A stretch of 64,000 nt of DNA, taken from assembly GCF_000422345.1 (NCBI RefSeq), contig NZ_AULP01000002.1:124001-188000 (forward strand). The letters run 5' to 3'. Each line of letters opens with the position of its first letter. The first letter of the stretch is position 1. A program made the translations under genes and the position numbers. The notes below the pieces were generated by a model, which was not told the DNA's origin, did no database searches, and worked only from the letters and a program-made list of their open reading frames with translations. Below are positions 55,595 to 64,000 of the stretch, piece after piece. Source of the stretch: Neomelitea salexigens DSM 19753. Its GTDB lineage: Bacteria; Pseudomonadota; Gammaproteobacteria; Pseudomonadales; Spongiibacteraceae.

Positions 55595-56370
55595 GGCATC
55601 GCCTCTAGTGCAGCGCGCTGGCGCTCCTGCTCTTCACGAACCCACTGCTTGTTGTGCTCACCGGGCACAAGCAAGGTCGGTGGCGGCGTTAGCGAGAAGG
55701 CAGCCAAACTTGCCGCGACGACATCTTCCGCGCTCGACCAATATTCCTCGGGAATCGAACGCTTATCAAAGCCCGCCAGCGCCTCACGCCCGTGAAAGTC
55801 GCTGTGAGTGTAGCCGGGGCACAGGCATTGCACGGCGATACCGTGGCGGTGATTTTCCTTGGCAAGAGACTGACTAAACGCCACCAAAAACGCTTTTGAA
55901 GCGCCGTATACCGCAGCGCCTTTCATCGGAATTAAGCCCGCCATGGAAGCGACATTAATCACCCGCCCGCGGCCCAGTTCCTGCATATAGGGCAGCGCGC
56001 CACGGCACAGCGACACACTCGCCTGACAATGCAGGGACAGCATCTCCAGCTCGGCATCGAGATCACTGTCCACCAGCGCATTGTCGGTGGTGAAACCGGC
56101 ATTATTAATCAGAATGCTCACCGGGCCTTTTTGTCGGATGGCTTCCATTACTTCGGCCACGCCCAGAGGCTTGCATAGATCGACGGCAATACAGTGAATC
56201 TCGCAGTCCACACCCGCCAGGCTCTCGGCAACACGCGACAGTTTTTCTGCGTCGCGCGCCACAAGAATCATCGACGAGCACTGCGGAGCGAGCGCCTGCG
56301 CGAAGGCTCGGCCAATACCAGCAGAGGCGCCGGTAATTAATGCAATATCGGAATTATTCGCGCTGGCCAT
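55591..56370 (-). CDS. short-chain dehydrogenase/reductase
   Basis: A 259-residue classical SDR: cofactor loop ITGASAGIGRAFAQAL, LINNAGFTTD, catalytic Ser in VINVASMAG and YGASKAFLVAFS (Tyr-x3-Lys). Substrate unknown; relatives reduce ketones or acyl compounds. Its stop overlaps the RNase Z stop region by 4 nt. Confidence 0.93.
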   Translation of the reverse strand: MASANNSDIALITGASAGIGRAFAQALAPQCSSMILVARDAEKLSRVAESLAGVDCEIHCIAVDLCKPLGVAEVMEAIRQKGPVSILINNAGFTTDNALVDSDLDAELEMLSLHCQASVSLCRGALPYMQELGRGRVINVASMAGLIPMKGAAVYGASKAFLVAFSQSLAKENHRHGIAVQCLCPGYTHSDFHGREALAGFDKRSIPEEYWSSAEDVVAASLAAFSLTPPPTLLVPGEHNKQWVREEQERQRAALEAMP

Positions 56371-56503
56371 AGTCCATCTCTTAACATTGTTCAGGGCGTG
56401 AATTCTGCACTGAAGGCGCGCCGAGGGGAAGTCGAATCCCGAGAACGCGAGTTACCAAGTGTTCATGTCAGCGCGACGGCAACACACCCCAACAGGAGGC
56501 AAT

Positions 56504-56896
56504 ATGCGCAACTATCTCACCTGCTACGCCGCCGGTAGCCTGGGCGGCTTGGCCAACAGCCTGGCGCTTTGGCTTTGCGGGCTTTACGGACTAACCGCCG
56601 CCGCGGGGGTCAATATTTCGCCACCGCTAACGCCGGAATGGCTCTACCCCCGCCTGGTGTGGGGAGGCCTGTGGGGCCTGCTATTTGCCTTGCCTCTGTT
56701 CAGCGGGCCATGGCTGCGACGCGCCCTGCTGATCAGCCTCGCCCCCAGCGCCGTCCAGCTGTTCATTATTTTCCCGTATCACTCCCCTTACGGCCAGGCG
56801 GGACTCGCCCTCGGCACGCTGACGCCCGCCTTCGTGCTGGCGTTCAACGCCGTATGGGCAATTACCTGTGCGCTTAGCTTGCGCCTGACTCGTTAA
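56504..56896 (+). CDS. small four-helix membrane protein of unknown function
   Basis: A 130-residue protein with about four predicted membrane helices (about 5-30, 49-70, 72-95 and 100-126) and little else. ATG 56504 sits 4 nt after a strong AGGAGG ribosome binding site, which decides the start. No family recognised. It converges with the DUF924 gene with a 4-nt overlap. Confidence 0.7.
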   Translation: MRNYLTCYAAGSLGGLANSLALWLCGLYGLTAAAGVNISPPLTPEWLYPRLVWGGLWGLLFALPLFSGPWLRRALLISLAPSAVQLFIIFPYHSPYGQAGLALGTLTPAFVLAFNAVWAITCALSLRLTR

Positions 56897-57459
56897 AATG
56901 AAGAGCCGGGCTGCTGCAAAAATTCCAGCTCTTCGTCGCTGGACTCTCGTCCAAGTACGGCATTGCGGTGAGGGTAGCGGCCGAAGCGCTCGATAATATC
57001 AGCGTGCTGGCGAGCAAAACGAAGATTATTCTCCACTCCCAGCGCCTGGTAGAGGGCAAGAGACTGCCGCTGAATCAGTTTCGATTCACTGTGCATATAC
57101 GGCATGTATAAGAACGCCCGCTGTTGCTCATCGAGATCGCGATCTGCACCGCCGGCTATGGCCTCTTGCGCCAATACCAACGCTAGCGGGTCACATTGAA
57201 ACGACTGCGGGCGGTCGCGATAAATATTGCGGGAAAACTGGTCCAATACAATGACCTCGGCCAAACGACCCAGCGACTGTTCACGCCACTCATATAACTC
57301 GGCGGCCGCCGCCGCACGGTGACACTCACCAAATCGCCTATTGATCAGCGAATCCAATTCTGCCGACTTGGCGAACCACTGATCGGGCGTCAATTCATCA
57401 AACCAAAATTCAATTACCGCTTGCCACGTTGTCACCGAACGCCCTCCGTCAAATAACAT
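56893..57459 (-). CDS. DUF924 family protein
   Basis: An acidic helical protein of 188 residues from ATG 57459. VIEFWFDELTPDQWFAKS, VIVLDQFSRNIYRDRP, FLYMPYMHSES and ADIIERFGRYPHRNAVLGRE are the DUF924 signatures. Function unknown. GGAGAGG precedes 57459; ATG 57507 or 57537 are possible but not supported by family length. Confidence 0.85.
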   Translation of the reverse strand: MLFDGGRSVTTWQAVIEFWFDELTPDQWFAKSAELDSLINRRFGECHRAAAAAELYEWREQSLGRLAEVIVLDQFSRNIYRDRPQSFQCDPLALVLAQEAIAGGADRDLDEQQRAFLYMPYMHSESKLIQRQSLALYQALGVENNLRFARQHADIIERFGRYPHRNAVLGRESSDEELEFLQQPGSSF

Positions 57460-57649
57460 GACGCCATCCTCTCCTGCCAGCCTGCCGATAGCCACTATAA
57501 AGTGCATAGGCACAGCGTTGCGCCTGTTGCGACCCATTTACTTACAGCGGGAGCAATTCAATTGGTGTTAACGAACCGCCAACAGCGGACAGTTAGCCAT
57601 AAGGGCTGCTAAAATGCCGTCGAAAATTCCCTCAGTTGGAGAGTACCCG

Positions 57650-57865
57650 ATGGCCAAGGCAAAGGCGGTTAATTTTGAATCTGCCCTCAAAGAACTCGAA
57701 ACACTCGTGCAAACGATGGAATCTGGCGAGTTGAGCCTGGAAGAGTCACTAAAAGCCTTCGAGCTGGGAATGAGCCTGAGCAAAGACTGCCAGCAGGCAC
57801 TCGCCGATGCCGAGCTAAAGGTCCAACAACTCACCGCCGACCTCGACGCTACGGACCCCGCCTAA
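57650..57865 (+). CDS. xseB: exodeoxyribonuclease VII small subunit
   Basis: A 71-residue acidic helical protein: FESALKELETLVQTMESGEL and LEESLKAFELGMSLSKDCQQ are XseB-typical. It works with XseA in single-strand DNA degradation. ATG 57650 follows GGAGAG; 57614 is an alternative. Overlaps ispA by 1 nt. Confidence 0.93.
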   Translation: MAKAKAVNFESALKELETLVQTMESGELSLEESLKAFELGMSLSKDCQQALADAELKVQQLTADLDATDPA

Positions 57866-58776
57866 TGCCCTTCGACACCTACCTTCAGCAATGTCAGTTG
57901 CGGCTACAGCGCGCGCTGCCGGAGCACCTGGCTCAGGCATTTAGTGAGTTCAGCGATCACGATGCCAGCGAACAGCTAACTCGCCTGACCGAAGCCAGCC
58001 AATACAGCATCATGAATGGTGGCAAACGCGTGCGCGCCACACTGGTCTATGCCACCGCGCAAACCTTACAGACCGACATCGACGACGCCACATTGGACAG
58101 CATTGCCTGCGCCATTGAGATGATCCATGCCTACTCCTTGGTTCACGACGACTTGCCCGCCATGGACGACGACGACCTGCGCCGCGGCAAGCCCACTTGC
58201 CATATCGCCTACGACGAGGCCACGGCCATTCTTGTTGGCGACGGCTTGCAAAGTCGCGCCTTTGAACTGATCGCCGAGCTACCCCTCCCCGCCACACACT
58301 GCGTGGCGATGGTCAAGCTTCTGGCGGCCGCCAGTGGCCCGCGCGGCATGGTCGGCGGACAAGCTATCGACCTCGCGAACGTTAATCGCCGCCTCGATTT
58401 GCACACTTTGCAAACCATGCACCAGCTCAAGACCGGCGCACTCATCCGTGCGGCTATCGGCCTGGCCGCCCTGGCCTGCGGAGCCAGCGCGTCACAGCAA
58501 CAACAACTGGACGATTACGGCAAAGCCGTCGGCCTGGCCTTCCAGGTGCAAGACGACATCCTCGATATAGAGAGCGACACGGCGACATTGGGCAAAACCC
58601 AGGGCGCCGATATCTCGCTAAACAAGCCGACCTTCCCCAGTCTGCTCGGCCTCGATGGCGCCAAGGACCTCGCTCGGCAACTCCACCGGCAAGCCGTGGC
58701 GGCACTGAGCGGCTTTGGCGATCACAGCGACGCACTGCACCAACTTTCCAACTATATTATTGAACGGCAACACTAA
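57865..58776 (+). CDS. ispA: farnesyl diphosphate synthase
   Basis: A 303-residue polyprenyl synthase with both Asp-rich motifs (DDLPAMDDDDLRRGKPT and QVQDDILDIESD) and GGKRVRATLVY. It condenses IPP to farnesyl-PP for ubiquinone and undecaprenyl lipids. Sits between xseB and dxs as usual. Confidence 0.95.
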   Translation: MPFDTYLQQCQLRLQRALPEHLAQAFSEFSDHDASEQLTRLTEASQYSIMNGGKRVRATLVYATAQTLQTDIDDATLDSIACAIEMIHAYSLVHDDLPAMDDDDLRRGKPTCHIAYDEATAILVGDGLQSRAFELIAELPLPATHCVAMVKLLAAASGPRGMVGGQAIDLANVNRRLDLHTLQTMHQLKTGALIRAAIGLAALACGASASQQQQLDDYGKAVGLAFQVQDDILDIESDTATLGKTQGADISLNKPTFPSLLGLDGAKDLARQLHRQAVAALSGFGDHSDALHQLSNYIIERQH

Positions 58777-58889
58777 GCGGGCCATCAACATTGGCCGCTA
58801 ACAACGTATAGTACCGCGCGAACACCGTGTCGCAGGCCGACAATTGGTTTACAATTGCCCCCTTTTTCGCCGCTTTGGGTCAGAAATTG

Positions 58890-60779
58890 ATGTTCCAGAA
58901 AATTCCCTCGCAGCCACCGTCAACGCCCTTACTCGATGGCATCGCCGACCCGGACGACCTGCGCGGCTTGGAAGAACAGCAACTCCGTCAACTCGCCTAC
59001 GAACTCCGCGAGTACCTGTTGTATTCCGTTGGTCAAACCGGCGGGCATTTTGGCGCTGGCCTGGGCGTTGTCGAGCTCACTATCGCCCTGCACTATATTT
59101 ACAACACCCCCGAAGACCGCCTGGTCTGGGATGTCGGTCACCAGTGCTATCCGCATAAAATATTAACTGGCCGGCGCGAGCGCATGAATACCATGCGCAA
59201 AGCGGGTGGTTTAGCGGGCTTCCCCAAACGCGAGGAAAGCCCCTTTGACACCTTCGGCGTCGGGCATTCCAGCACCAGTATTAGCGCCGCCTTAGGCATG
59301 GCCATCGCTGCCCGACAACAGGGCATCGACCGGCGCACCGTTGCAGTCATTGGCGACGGCGCCATGACCGCAGGCATGGCCTTTGAGGCCATCACCCACG
59401 CCAGCCACACCGGCGCCAATATGCTGGTCGTATTGAACGACAACCAGATGTCGATTTCGAAAAATACAGGCGGCCTGAACACATATTTTTCTAAGATCTG
59501 GGCATCGAAAACCTATAACCAAATCCGCAGTGGCGGCAAATCCGTGTTGGAGAAATTTCCCGGCCCAGCAAAAGACATTGCTGCGCGCCTGGAAGAGTAT
59601 ATGAAGGGAATGGTCTCCCCTGCCACGCTATTTGAAGAGCTGGGTTTTAACTACATTGGCCCCATCGACGGTCACGACCTGGATGTACTCGTTCCCACTT
59701 TGCGCAACCTTCGCGAGCTCGACGGCCCGCAAATGCTGCATATCATGACTAAAAAGGGCAAGGGCTTTGCCCCGGCCGAGAAAGACCCGGTAGGCTTTCA
59801 CGCTATTTCAAAAATTGAGGCTGACACCCCCGCCACAAGCAAGAAACCGGCGGCCCCGGTTAGCAAACCCAAATACCAGGATATTTTTGGTCAATGGCTG
59901 TGCGACCAAGCCGAGATTTGCGACAAATTAGTGGGCATCACGCCAGCAATGTGCGAAGGCTCAGGAATGGTTGCCTTCTCCGAACACTATGCAGAGCGCT
60001 TTTACGATGTTGCGATTGCCGAGCAACACGCCGTTACCCTCGCTGCTGGCATGGCCTGTGACGGTTTGAAACCGGTTGTCGCAATTTATTCGACGTTTCT
60101 CCAACGCGCCTACGACCAACTGATCCACGATGTTGCCCTGCAAAACCTCGACGTGACCTTCGGCATCGACCGAGCGGGTCTGGTCGGAGAGGATGGCCCC
60201 ACCCACGCAGGTGCCTTTGACCTCAGTTTCTTGCGCTGCATTCCCAACCTGGTCGTGATGGCGCCCGCCGACGAAAACGAAACCCGGCAAATGCTTCATA
60301 CCGCCTATCACTACCCAGGGCCAGCGGCTGTGCGCTACCCCCGCGGCACCGGCCCAGGAGTTATACCGGCCACAGAAATGGCGGCCTTGGAGATCGGTAA
60401 AGGTCGAAAAATACGCGAAGGTGGCGAGGTCGCGATTCTGAGTTTTGGCACACTTTTAACAGCTGCCCAGGAAGCGGGAGAAAAGCTCAACGCTAGCGTT
60501 GCAGATATGCGCTTCGTTAAACCACTGGATACCGAGTTAATTGACCAGCTCGCTGCGACGCACTCGCTGATCGTCACCGTTGAAGAGAATGTGATCGCTG
60601 GTGGCGCAGGCAGTGCGGTAACGGAATACCTGCATCAGCGCGGCGTGAACGTCACGGTATTGCAGCTCGGCCTGCCCGACACCTTCGTCGATCACGGCAA
60701 CCACAAGACCCTGCTCAGCCAGCTCGGCCTGGACGCCGAGGGCATCGTCCAGAGCATTCAACAGCAACTGCAAGACTGA
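58890..60779 (+). CDS. dxs: 1-deoxy-D-xylulose-5-phosphate synthase
   Basis: A 629-residue thiamine-diphosphate enzyme with [51 protein letters not shown] and [19 protein letters not shown]. First step of the MEP isoprenoid pathway. ATG 58890 ([15 protein letters not shown]) fits the family better than the upstream start at 58827. Confidence 0.96.
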   Translation: MFQKIPSQPPSTPLLDGIADPDDLRGLEEQQLRQLAYELREYLLYSVGQTGGHFGAGLGVVELTIALHYIYNTPEDRLVWDVGHQCYPHKILTGRRERMNTMRKAGGLAGFPKREESPFDTFGVGHSSTSISAALGMAIAARQQGIDRRTVAVIGDGAMTAGMAFEAITHASHTGANMLVVLNDNQMSISKNTGGLNTYFSKIWASKTYNQIRSGGKSVLEKFPGPAKDIAARLEEYMKGMVSPATLFEELGFNYIGPIDGHDLDVLVPTLRNLRELDGPQMLHIMTKKGKGFAPAEKDPVGFHAISKIEADTPATSKKPAAPVSKPKYQDIFGQWLCDQAEICDKLVGITPAMCEGSGMVAFSEHYAERFYDVAIAEQHAVTLAAGMACDGLKPVVAIYSTFLQRAYDQLIHDVALQNLDVTFGIDRAGLVGEDGPTHAGAFDLSFLRCIPNLVVMAPADENETRQMLHTAYHYPGPAAVRYPRGTGPGVIPATEMAALEIGKGRKIREGGEVAILSFGTLLTAAQEAGEKLNASVADMRFVKPLDTELIDQLAATHSLIVTVEENVIAGGAGSAVTEYLHQRGVNVTVLQLGLPDTFVDHGNHKTLLSQLGLDAEGIVQSIQQQLQD

Positions 60780-60780
60780 A

Positions 60781-61872
60781 CTAACGCGCGGCGACTTTCG
60801 GCATAGCGGCCGCCGCCGGCAAGGGCTCGCTCTCAACTGGCTCGGCAATAGCCAGGCGCGCCTGCAAGCGCTGGTAAAGGCTGTCGAGGTGCTGCTCATA
60901 GGAGCGCAACGGCTTAAATGCGCTTGGCAGGTACGACTCAAGATCAGCAATCGCCCAGCGCTCAACCAAACCCTGGCTCTGCAAATACAACAATGATCGC
61001 AAGTGGCTTCCGCGAATCACCGAATTCGCTGGGCGCAAGCCGATTACCGGTTTTTGCATTGCCACCGACTCGCTCACCATGCTCAAACTATCTTCCGTGC
61101 AAAAAATACGCTCTGCAGCCCCTAAATAGGCATCGGCATTCGGGCTACTTGCGCCTTGATAAACAATGGATGACAAGCAGTTCTGCTCGTTCAGATAGCT
61201 GCCAAGGATCTCTCCCGCTTGCTGGCCGCTGCGGCGCGACGTGGTAAGCAGCCACTGAATGCCGTGACGCGTGGCGACTGCCGCCATCGCCTGACCCAGC
61301 TGATGCCAGTCACTCTCCTGGTAGCGCAAACCACTGCCATCGCCCCCCGCCAGCATCGCCCACAGCGGACGCTCCGCTTGCTCTGACAACAGGCTACCTG
61401 AACGGGTATTTTGCTCGGCATCAGTTTTGCAGAGTGCTACCCGGCTGGAAACATTGCACTGCTGCCAGGCGCTGCTAGCTGAAGCGGTGGGAAACGCGGT
61501 GACATTTGCCGAAACGGCATTGGCAGGCAGGCTATAGCAATTTCCGATCACGACATTGCGACAGCGCCAATGCTGGCTCAGCGCAACATTCAGCGCCAGC
61601 ACATTGCCGCCGAAGGACACAACAATATCCGGTGCGATGTCCGGCAATTCATCACAGCGGTATGCGATAGACACCAGCCGCTGCGCCCAGGGTTGATTCA
61701 TCGCGGCCAGTAGTCGCAATAGTCGGTTTAGCAACTTTAGCTTGGGTCGCGCCCGTATGGCGTAAATCTGGGGGGCACCTCGGTGGCCCCGAGCAAGCAG
61801 CCGCGCTACGCCCTGGGCCTGCGAAAAATGTCCGGGCTTACCATCGTGAAGGACTAAAATGTGTTGCGACAT
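60781..61872 (-). CDS. ELM1/mitochondrial-fission-like GT-B family protein
   Basis: A 363-residue protein: LVLHDGKPGHFSQAQGVARL, a central LAGGDGSGLRYQ and FCTEDSLSMVSESVAMQKPV. These match the ELM1 family, named from plant mitochondrial division and shared with many proteobacteria; the fold looks glycosyltransferase-like. Role unknown here, perhaps envelope glycan. It converges with dxs (stops adjacent). Confidence 0.85.
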   Translation of the reverse strand: MSQHILVLHDGKPGHFSQAQGVARLLARGHRGAPQIYAIRARPKLKLLNRLLRLLAAMNQPWAQRLVSIAYRCDELPDIAPDIVVSFGGNVLALNVALSQHWRCRNVVIGNCYSLPANAVSANVTAFPTASASSAWQQCNVSSRVALCKTDAEQNTRSGSLLSEQAERPLWAMLAGGDGSGLRYQESDWHQLGQAMAAVATRHGIQWLLTTSRRSGQQAGEILGSYLNEQNCLSSIVYQGASSPNADAYLGAAERIFCTEDSLSMVSESVAMQKPVIGLRPANSVIRGSHLRSLLYLQSQGLVERWAIADLESYLPSAFKPLRSYEQHLDSLYQRLQARLAIAEPVESEPLPAAAAMPKVAAR

Positions 61873-61962
61873 CCGCGCTGACTCTCTCTGTTGACGATGA
61901 GAGAGAGGCTATCGGCCGTCAATGACTGGGCGGCGACAATACACTTACGGTTTAGTGACAGC

Positions 61963-62001
61963 GCCGCAACAGGCGTAACCCAACGAGTGTGAACAGGCCC
62001 T
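61963..62001 (-). mobile_element. partial MITE end abutting the ribA stop
   Basis: These 39 bp match the reverse complement of the left end of the full element (62668-62706) at 35 positions. Only this end is present; where the far end would lie is the ELM1 gene. It touches CTAG (62000-62003), whose CTA is the ribA stop codon on the minus strand. Confidence 0.7.
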
Positions 62002-62590
62002 AGAACAAGTGTCCCAGTTTGCCGGACTTTGTTGCCAGATACTTGGCATTATGGGGGTTTTGCCCAGTTTGCAAGGGCAGGCGTTCAACCACGTCGACGC
62101 CCTGATCCGTCAGCGCATTGACCTTGCGAGGGTTGTTGGTCATCAAACGCACTTTGTTGATACCGAGCTCTTCGCACATGACTTTTAACAAGCTGTAGTC
62201 ACGCATGTCTGCACCAAAGCCCAGGCGTTCGTTTGCCTCGACCGTATCGGCGCCTTCATCCTGAAGTTTGTAGGCGCGGATCTTATTCATCAGGCCAATG
62301 CCGCGACCTTCTTGACGCAGATAGAAAATGGCGCCGCGACCTTCCTCGGCAATTTTCTCCATCGCCGCCTGAAGCTGGGAGCCACAGTCACAACGCATGC
62401 TGAACAGGGCGTCACCCGTCAGACACTCTGAATGGATTCGGGCGAGCACAGGCGCACCGTCGCCGATATCACCAAGGCTTAATACAACGTGTTCTTTGCC
62501 GAGTTCGGCGTCCTCGAAACCATGAATATCAAACACTCCCCAAGGGGTGGGAAGCTTGGAGGACTCAATAAAGCGGACCGCCACAGGCAT
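62000..62590 (-). CDS. ribA: GTP cyclohydrolase II
   Basis: A 196-residue GTP cyclohydrolase [22 protein letters not shown] (zinc Cys), [20 protein letters not shown] and [14 protein letters not shown]. First committed step of riboflavin synthesis. ATG 62590 gives the family start [18 protein letters not shown]; a TTG six nt upstream is possible. Its stop codon coincides with the edge of a MITE end. Confidence 0.95.
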   Translation of the reverse strand: MPVAVRFIESSKLPTPWGVFDIHGFEDAELGKEHVVLSLGDIGDGAPVLARIHSECLTGDALFSMRCDCGSQLQAAMEKIAEEGRGAIFYLRQEGRGIGLMNKIRAYKLQDEGADTVEANERLGFGADMRDYSLLKVMCEELGINKVRLMTNNPRKVNALTDQGVDVVERLPLQTGQNPHNAKYLATKSGKLGHLF

Positions 62591-62667
62591 CTCCAAGAAA
62601 AAATCCGGTCGCGCATTTTAGCAGCGACGCGCGCAGCAGGCGAGCCAGAATACGTAATTGGGCAGCC

Positions 62668-62935
62668 AGGGCCTGTTAACACTAATTGAGTTACGCCTGT
62701 TGCGGCTAAAAATTCGCCAATCCAGGAATGAGAAGAGAGGTTTGCTTATTCCAAATGAGCGACGAATGACGACGAGTGGTGGATTTTTAGCAACAACCCA
62801 GAGGGCTGGCGCCATTTTTGCCCCCAGCGTTGTTGTCGGTCGCTTGTTTGGGCCCACCAGACTTCGCTTCCTCCGCCTAGCTGGAGGCAAAAATGACCTC
62901 CAGCAGGTGCATCTCAATTAGTGTTAACAGGCCCT
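62668..62935. mobile_element. MITE-like element with 23-bp terminal inverted repeats
   Basis: The left end (62668-62690, starting AGGGCCTGTTAACACTAATT) and the right end (62913-62935) are perfect 23-bp inverted repeats. Inside are further hairpins: CTGGAGG/CCTCCAG at 62881-62903, an imperfect 15-bp pair GTTGCGGCTAAAAAT/ATTTTTAGCAACAAC, and GGAATGAG/CTTATTCC. The right edge is CTAG and the left edge CCAG, consistent with a 4-bp duplication of an IS5-type CTAG target (inference). No transposase is encoded. Confidence 0.75.
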
Positions 62936-63566
62936 AGGGAGCACTTAAGGTCATAATACTGCCGCGTTCTTGAAGATCGACATGCTCTAGAAAGCTCATT
63001 CCCAGCAGTATTACATGGGGGTAGTCACCATCCACCACCACAGCGGGAATATGGTGGCGCTCAATGCCGCCTACCGCCAGTTTGTCCAGTTTCACCGCAA
63101 AGCCGCGGCTGACACCAGACGCGGTGGCAATGCTAACCACTGGCGCGTCGTCGTAGCGAATACCTAATTGGCGGGCATGGCGAGCGCTCATTGCTACCTT
63201 GGTGGCGCCGGTATCCACCACCGCCTCGGCGCTGCGACCATTGATCTGCAGACGAGTGCGATATTCACGATTGCTGTTGCGCTGCAACACCACTTCCTGG
63301 CGTTCGCTCTCGGCATACAGCGTGCCAATACGTTTATTGAGAGTGAGGCGGTGGGTTTTGCCTTGATAACGCACCTGAGCAAATCGTGAATTCGCCAACA
63401 GCACTTTGGCCCCACCCGGGTGGCTACTGCCGGTGCGCACCAACTGCTGCTGGCCATTAACCTCCAGCAGCACCGCGTTTTTAAATAGTCCGCGCACAAT
63501 CAATTCGCTGGCGCTGGCTGTCGTAGCCGCCACCATCAATACTGCAACTATCGCCAGCTGTTTCAT
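62934..63566 (-). CDS. periplasmic retropepsin-like aspartic protease (clan AA)
   Basis: A 210-residue protein with a signal peptide (cleavage near ASASEL) and one aspartic-protease lobe: VVDTGATKVAMSARHARQLG (catalytic Asp in DTGA) and VILLGMSFLEHV. This is the TIGR02281-type clan AA family, which acts as a dimer. The substrate is unknown. Its stop TAG lies exactly at the CTAG edge of the MITE-like element. Confidence 0.88.
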   Translation of the reverse strand: MKQLAIVAVLMVAATTASASELIVRGLFKNAVLLEVNGQQQLVRTGSSHPGGAKVLLANSRFAQVRYQGKTHRLTLNKRIGTLYAESERQEVVLQRNSNREYRTRLQINGRSAEAVVDTGATKVAMSARHARQLGIRYDDAPVVSIATASGVSRGFAVKLDKLAVGGIERHHIPAVVVDGDYPHVILLGMSFLEHVDLQERGSIMTLSAP

Positions 63567-63662
63567 ACGCGCGATCTCAAAAATGGCTCTGTCTGATTAC
63601 TGTGTTTGGCTACGCGCATAGTAGCACCCACACAGCGCAGGTCGATACGATATCTCCACAGC

Positions 63663-64000
63663 TTAGCCAGCACCCGGCAATCGCTGACGCCTGAGTAACT
63701 CAATAAACCAACGGTGCCCTGCATCGCCGTTCAGGCTTAGCGGCCACATCAGCCAGACGGGTATCGGCGGCACCGGCAATGGAAAAGGCAGAACCTGAAT
63801 ATCGTAGGCCTCTGCGTATCGTCTGGCGAGCTCGCGGGGCATAGACGCCAGGGCATCGGTTTGCTCGACCACCGACGGCATCGCCGCGAAGTGCTGAACA
63901 TGAAGGTCGACCCGACGCTCAAGCTTCTGCCCACCCAACGCCAGTTCCAGCTGGCTGCGGTAACGACTGCGCTGGCGCAGCAAAATGTGGCCCTCTGCAA
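63663..64000 (-). CDS. LysR-family regulator, C-terminal part (partial)
   Basis: The frame stays open to the right edge and supplies the last 110 or so residues of a LysR substrate-binding domain: VQHFAAMPSVVEQTDALASM, PRELARRYAEAYDIQVLPFP and a final RWFIELLRRQ helix. The DNA-binding part lies outside the window. Confidence 0.85.
   Translation of the reverse strand, partial: AEGHILLRQRSRYRSQLELALGGQKLERRVDLHVQHFAAMPSVVEQTDALASMPRELARRYAEAYDIQVLPFPLPVPPIPVWLMWPLSLNGDAGHRWFIELLRRQRLPGAG

Noticed and set aside
62618-62921. Proteins of 87 and 99 codons encoded on the two strands of the MITE-like element
   Set aside because: They begin with TTG, lack ribosome binding sites and coincide with the element's repeats; treated as part of the element.
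1-64000. CRISPR array, tRNA, rRNA, prophage or integrase
   Set aside because: No evenly spaced repeat-spacer pattern, no cloverleaf or rRNA stretch recognised by eye, and no integrase, transposase or phage structural gene was found.

Overview
The window reads as chromosomal DNA of a free-living, probably marine gammaproteobacterium. Several blocks have the gene content, and often the order, that I know from Pseudomonas: pepP-ubiH-visC with UPF0149, zapA, 6S RNA and 5-formyl-THF cyclo-ligase; rppH-ptsP; lgt-thyA-folA; xseB-ispA-dxs-ribA; desT/desC-desB. The mix with a TtpC-type TonB system, an ELM1-family protein, a P450 and a luciferase-like oxidoreductase suggests a Cellvibrionales/Spongiibacteraceae-type relative. 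That placement is inference; no rRNA or marker gene was compared. I saw no tRNA, rRNA or CRISPR array. The only RNA gene recognised is 6S RNA.

Layout. 1-6004 (minus): one very large lipoprotein gene running off the left edge, with a lipobox, Ca-binding thrombospondin-type-3 repeats, a Calx-beta-like module, a neutral-ceramidase-like domain, an alpha/beta-hydrolase-like region with a GNSQGG elbow, and the start of a second ceramidase-like domain. 6.5-9.75 kb (plus): a sigma-54-type promoter ahead of a cysteine hydrolase and a soluble PAS hybrid histidine kinase. 9.75-13.8 kb: cupin-like protein, TetR regulator divergent from an old-yellow-enzyme gene (with a candidate operator), a styrene-oxide-isomerase/HAB-mutase-like membrane protein, a 59-codon DUF2256 gene and an envelope protein. 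13.9-19.1 kb (minus): six-gene DUF3450-TtpC-ExbB-ExbD-TonB-TPR energy-transduction operon ending in a terminator. 19.4-22.3 kb: folA, thyA, lgt, tauE-like. 22.4-26.8 kb: NRDE protein, ptsP, rppH, HAD phosphatase. 26.8-30.0 kb: orphan gcvH and a Fur-boxed ferric-iron uptake pair. 30.1-37.6 kb: two ubiquinone-type hydroxylases, pepP, UPF0149, a ZapB-like coiled coil, zapA, 6S RNA, 5-formyl-THF cyclo-ligase and ilvA. 37.7-41.4 kb (minus): histidine kinase, double-receiver protein and TonB-like protein, placed between ilvA and rpiA.

41.7-47.5 kb: rpiA, a low-Mr tyrosine phosphatase, then an S-adenosylmethionine-cycle cluster (ArsR-methyltransferase regulator, metK, ahcY, metF) behind a perfect 22-bp palindrome. 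47.5-50.6 kb: DesB/DesC desaturase system and divergent DesT, with three operator-like repeats spaced exactly 24 bp. 50.6-54.6 kb: P450, two TetR regulators and a luciferase-like monooxygenase. 54.6-57.5 kb: RNase Z, a short-chain dehydrogenase, a small membrane protein and a DUF924 protein. 57.6-62.6 kb: xseB-ispA-dxs isoprenoid block, ELM1-family protein and ribA. 62.6-64 kb: a MITE-like element with 23-bp terminal inverted repeats, a retropepsin-type aspartic protease and the end of a LysR gene. A related 39-bp end of the MITE-like element abuts the ribA stop codon.

Working together: the envelope genes suggest an organism that processes lipids outside the cell and imports scarce nutrients by TonB-dependent transport. 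The 46-54 kb region adds lipid desaturation and oxidative chemistry under several TetR repressors.
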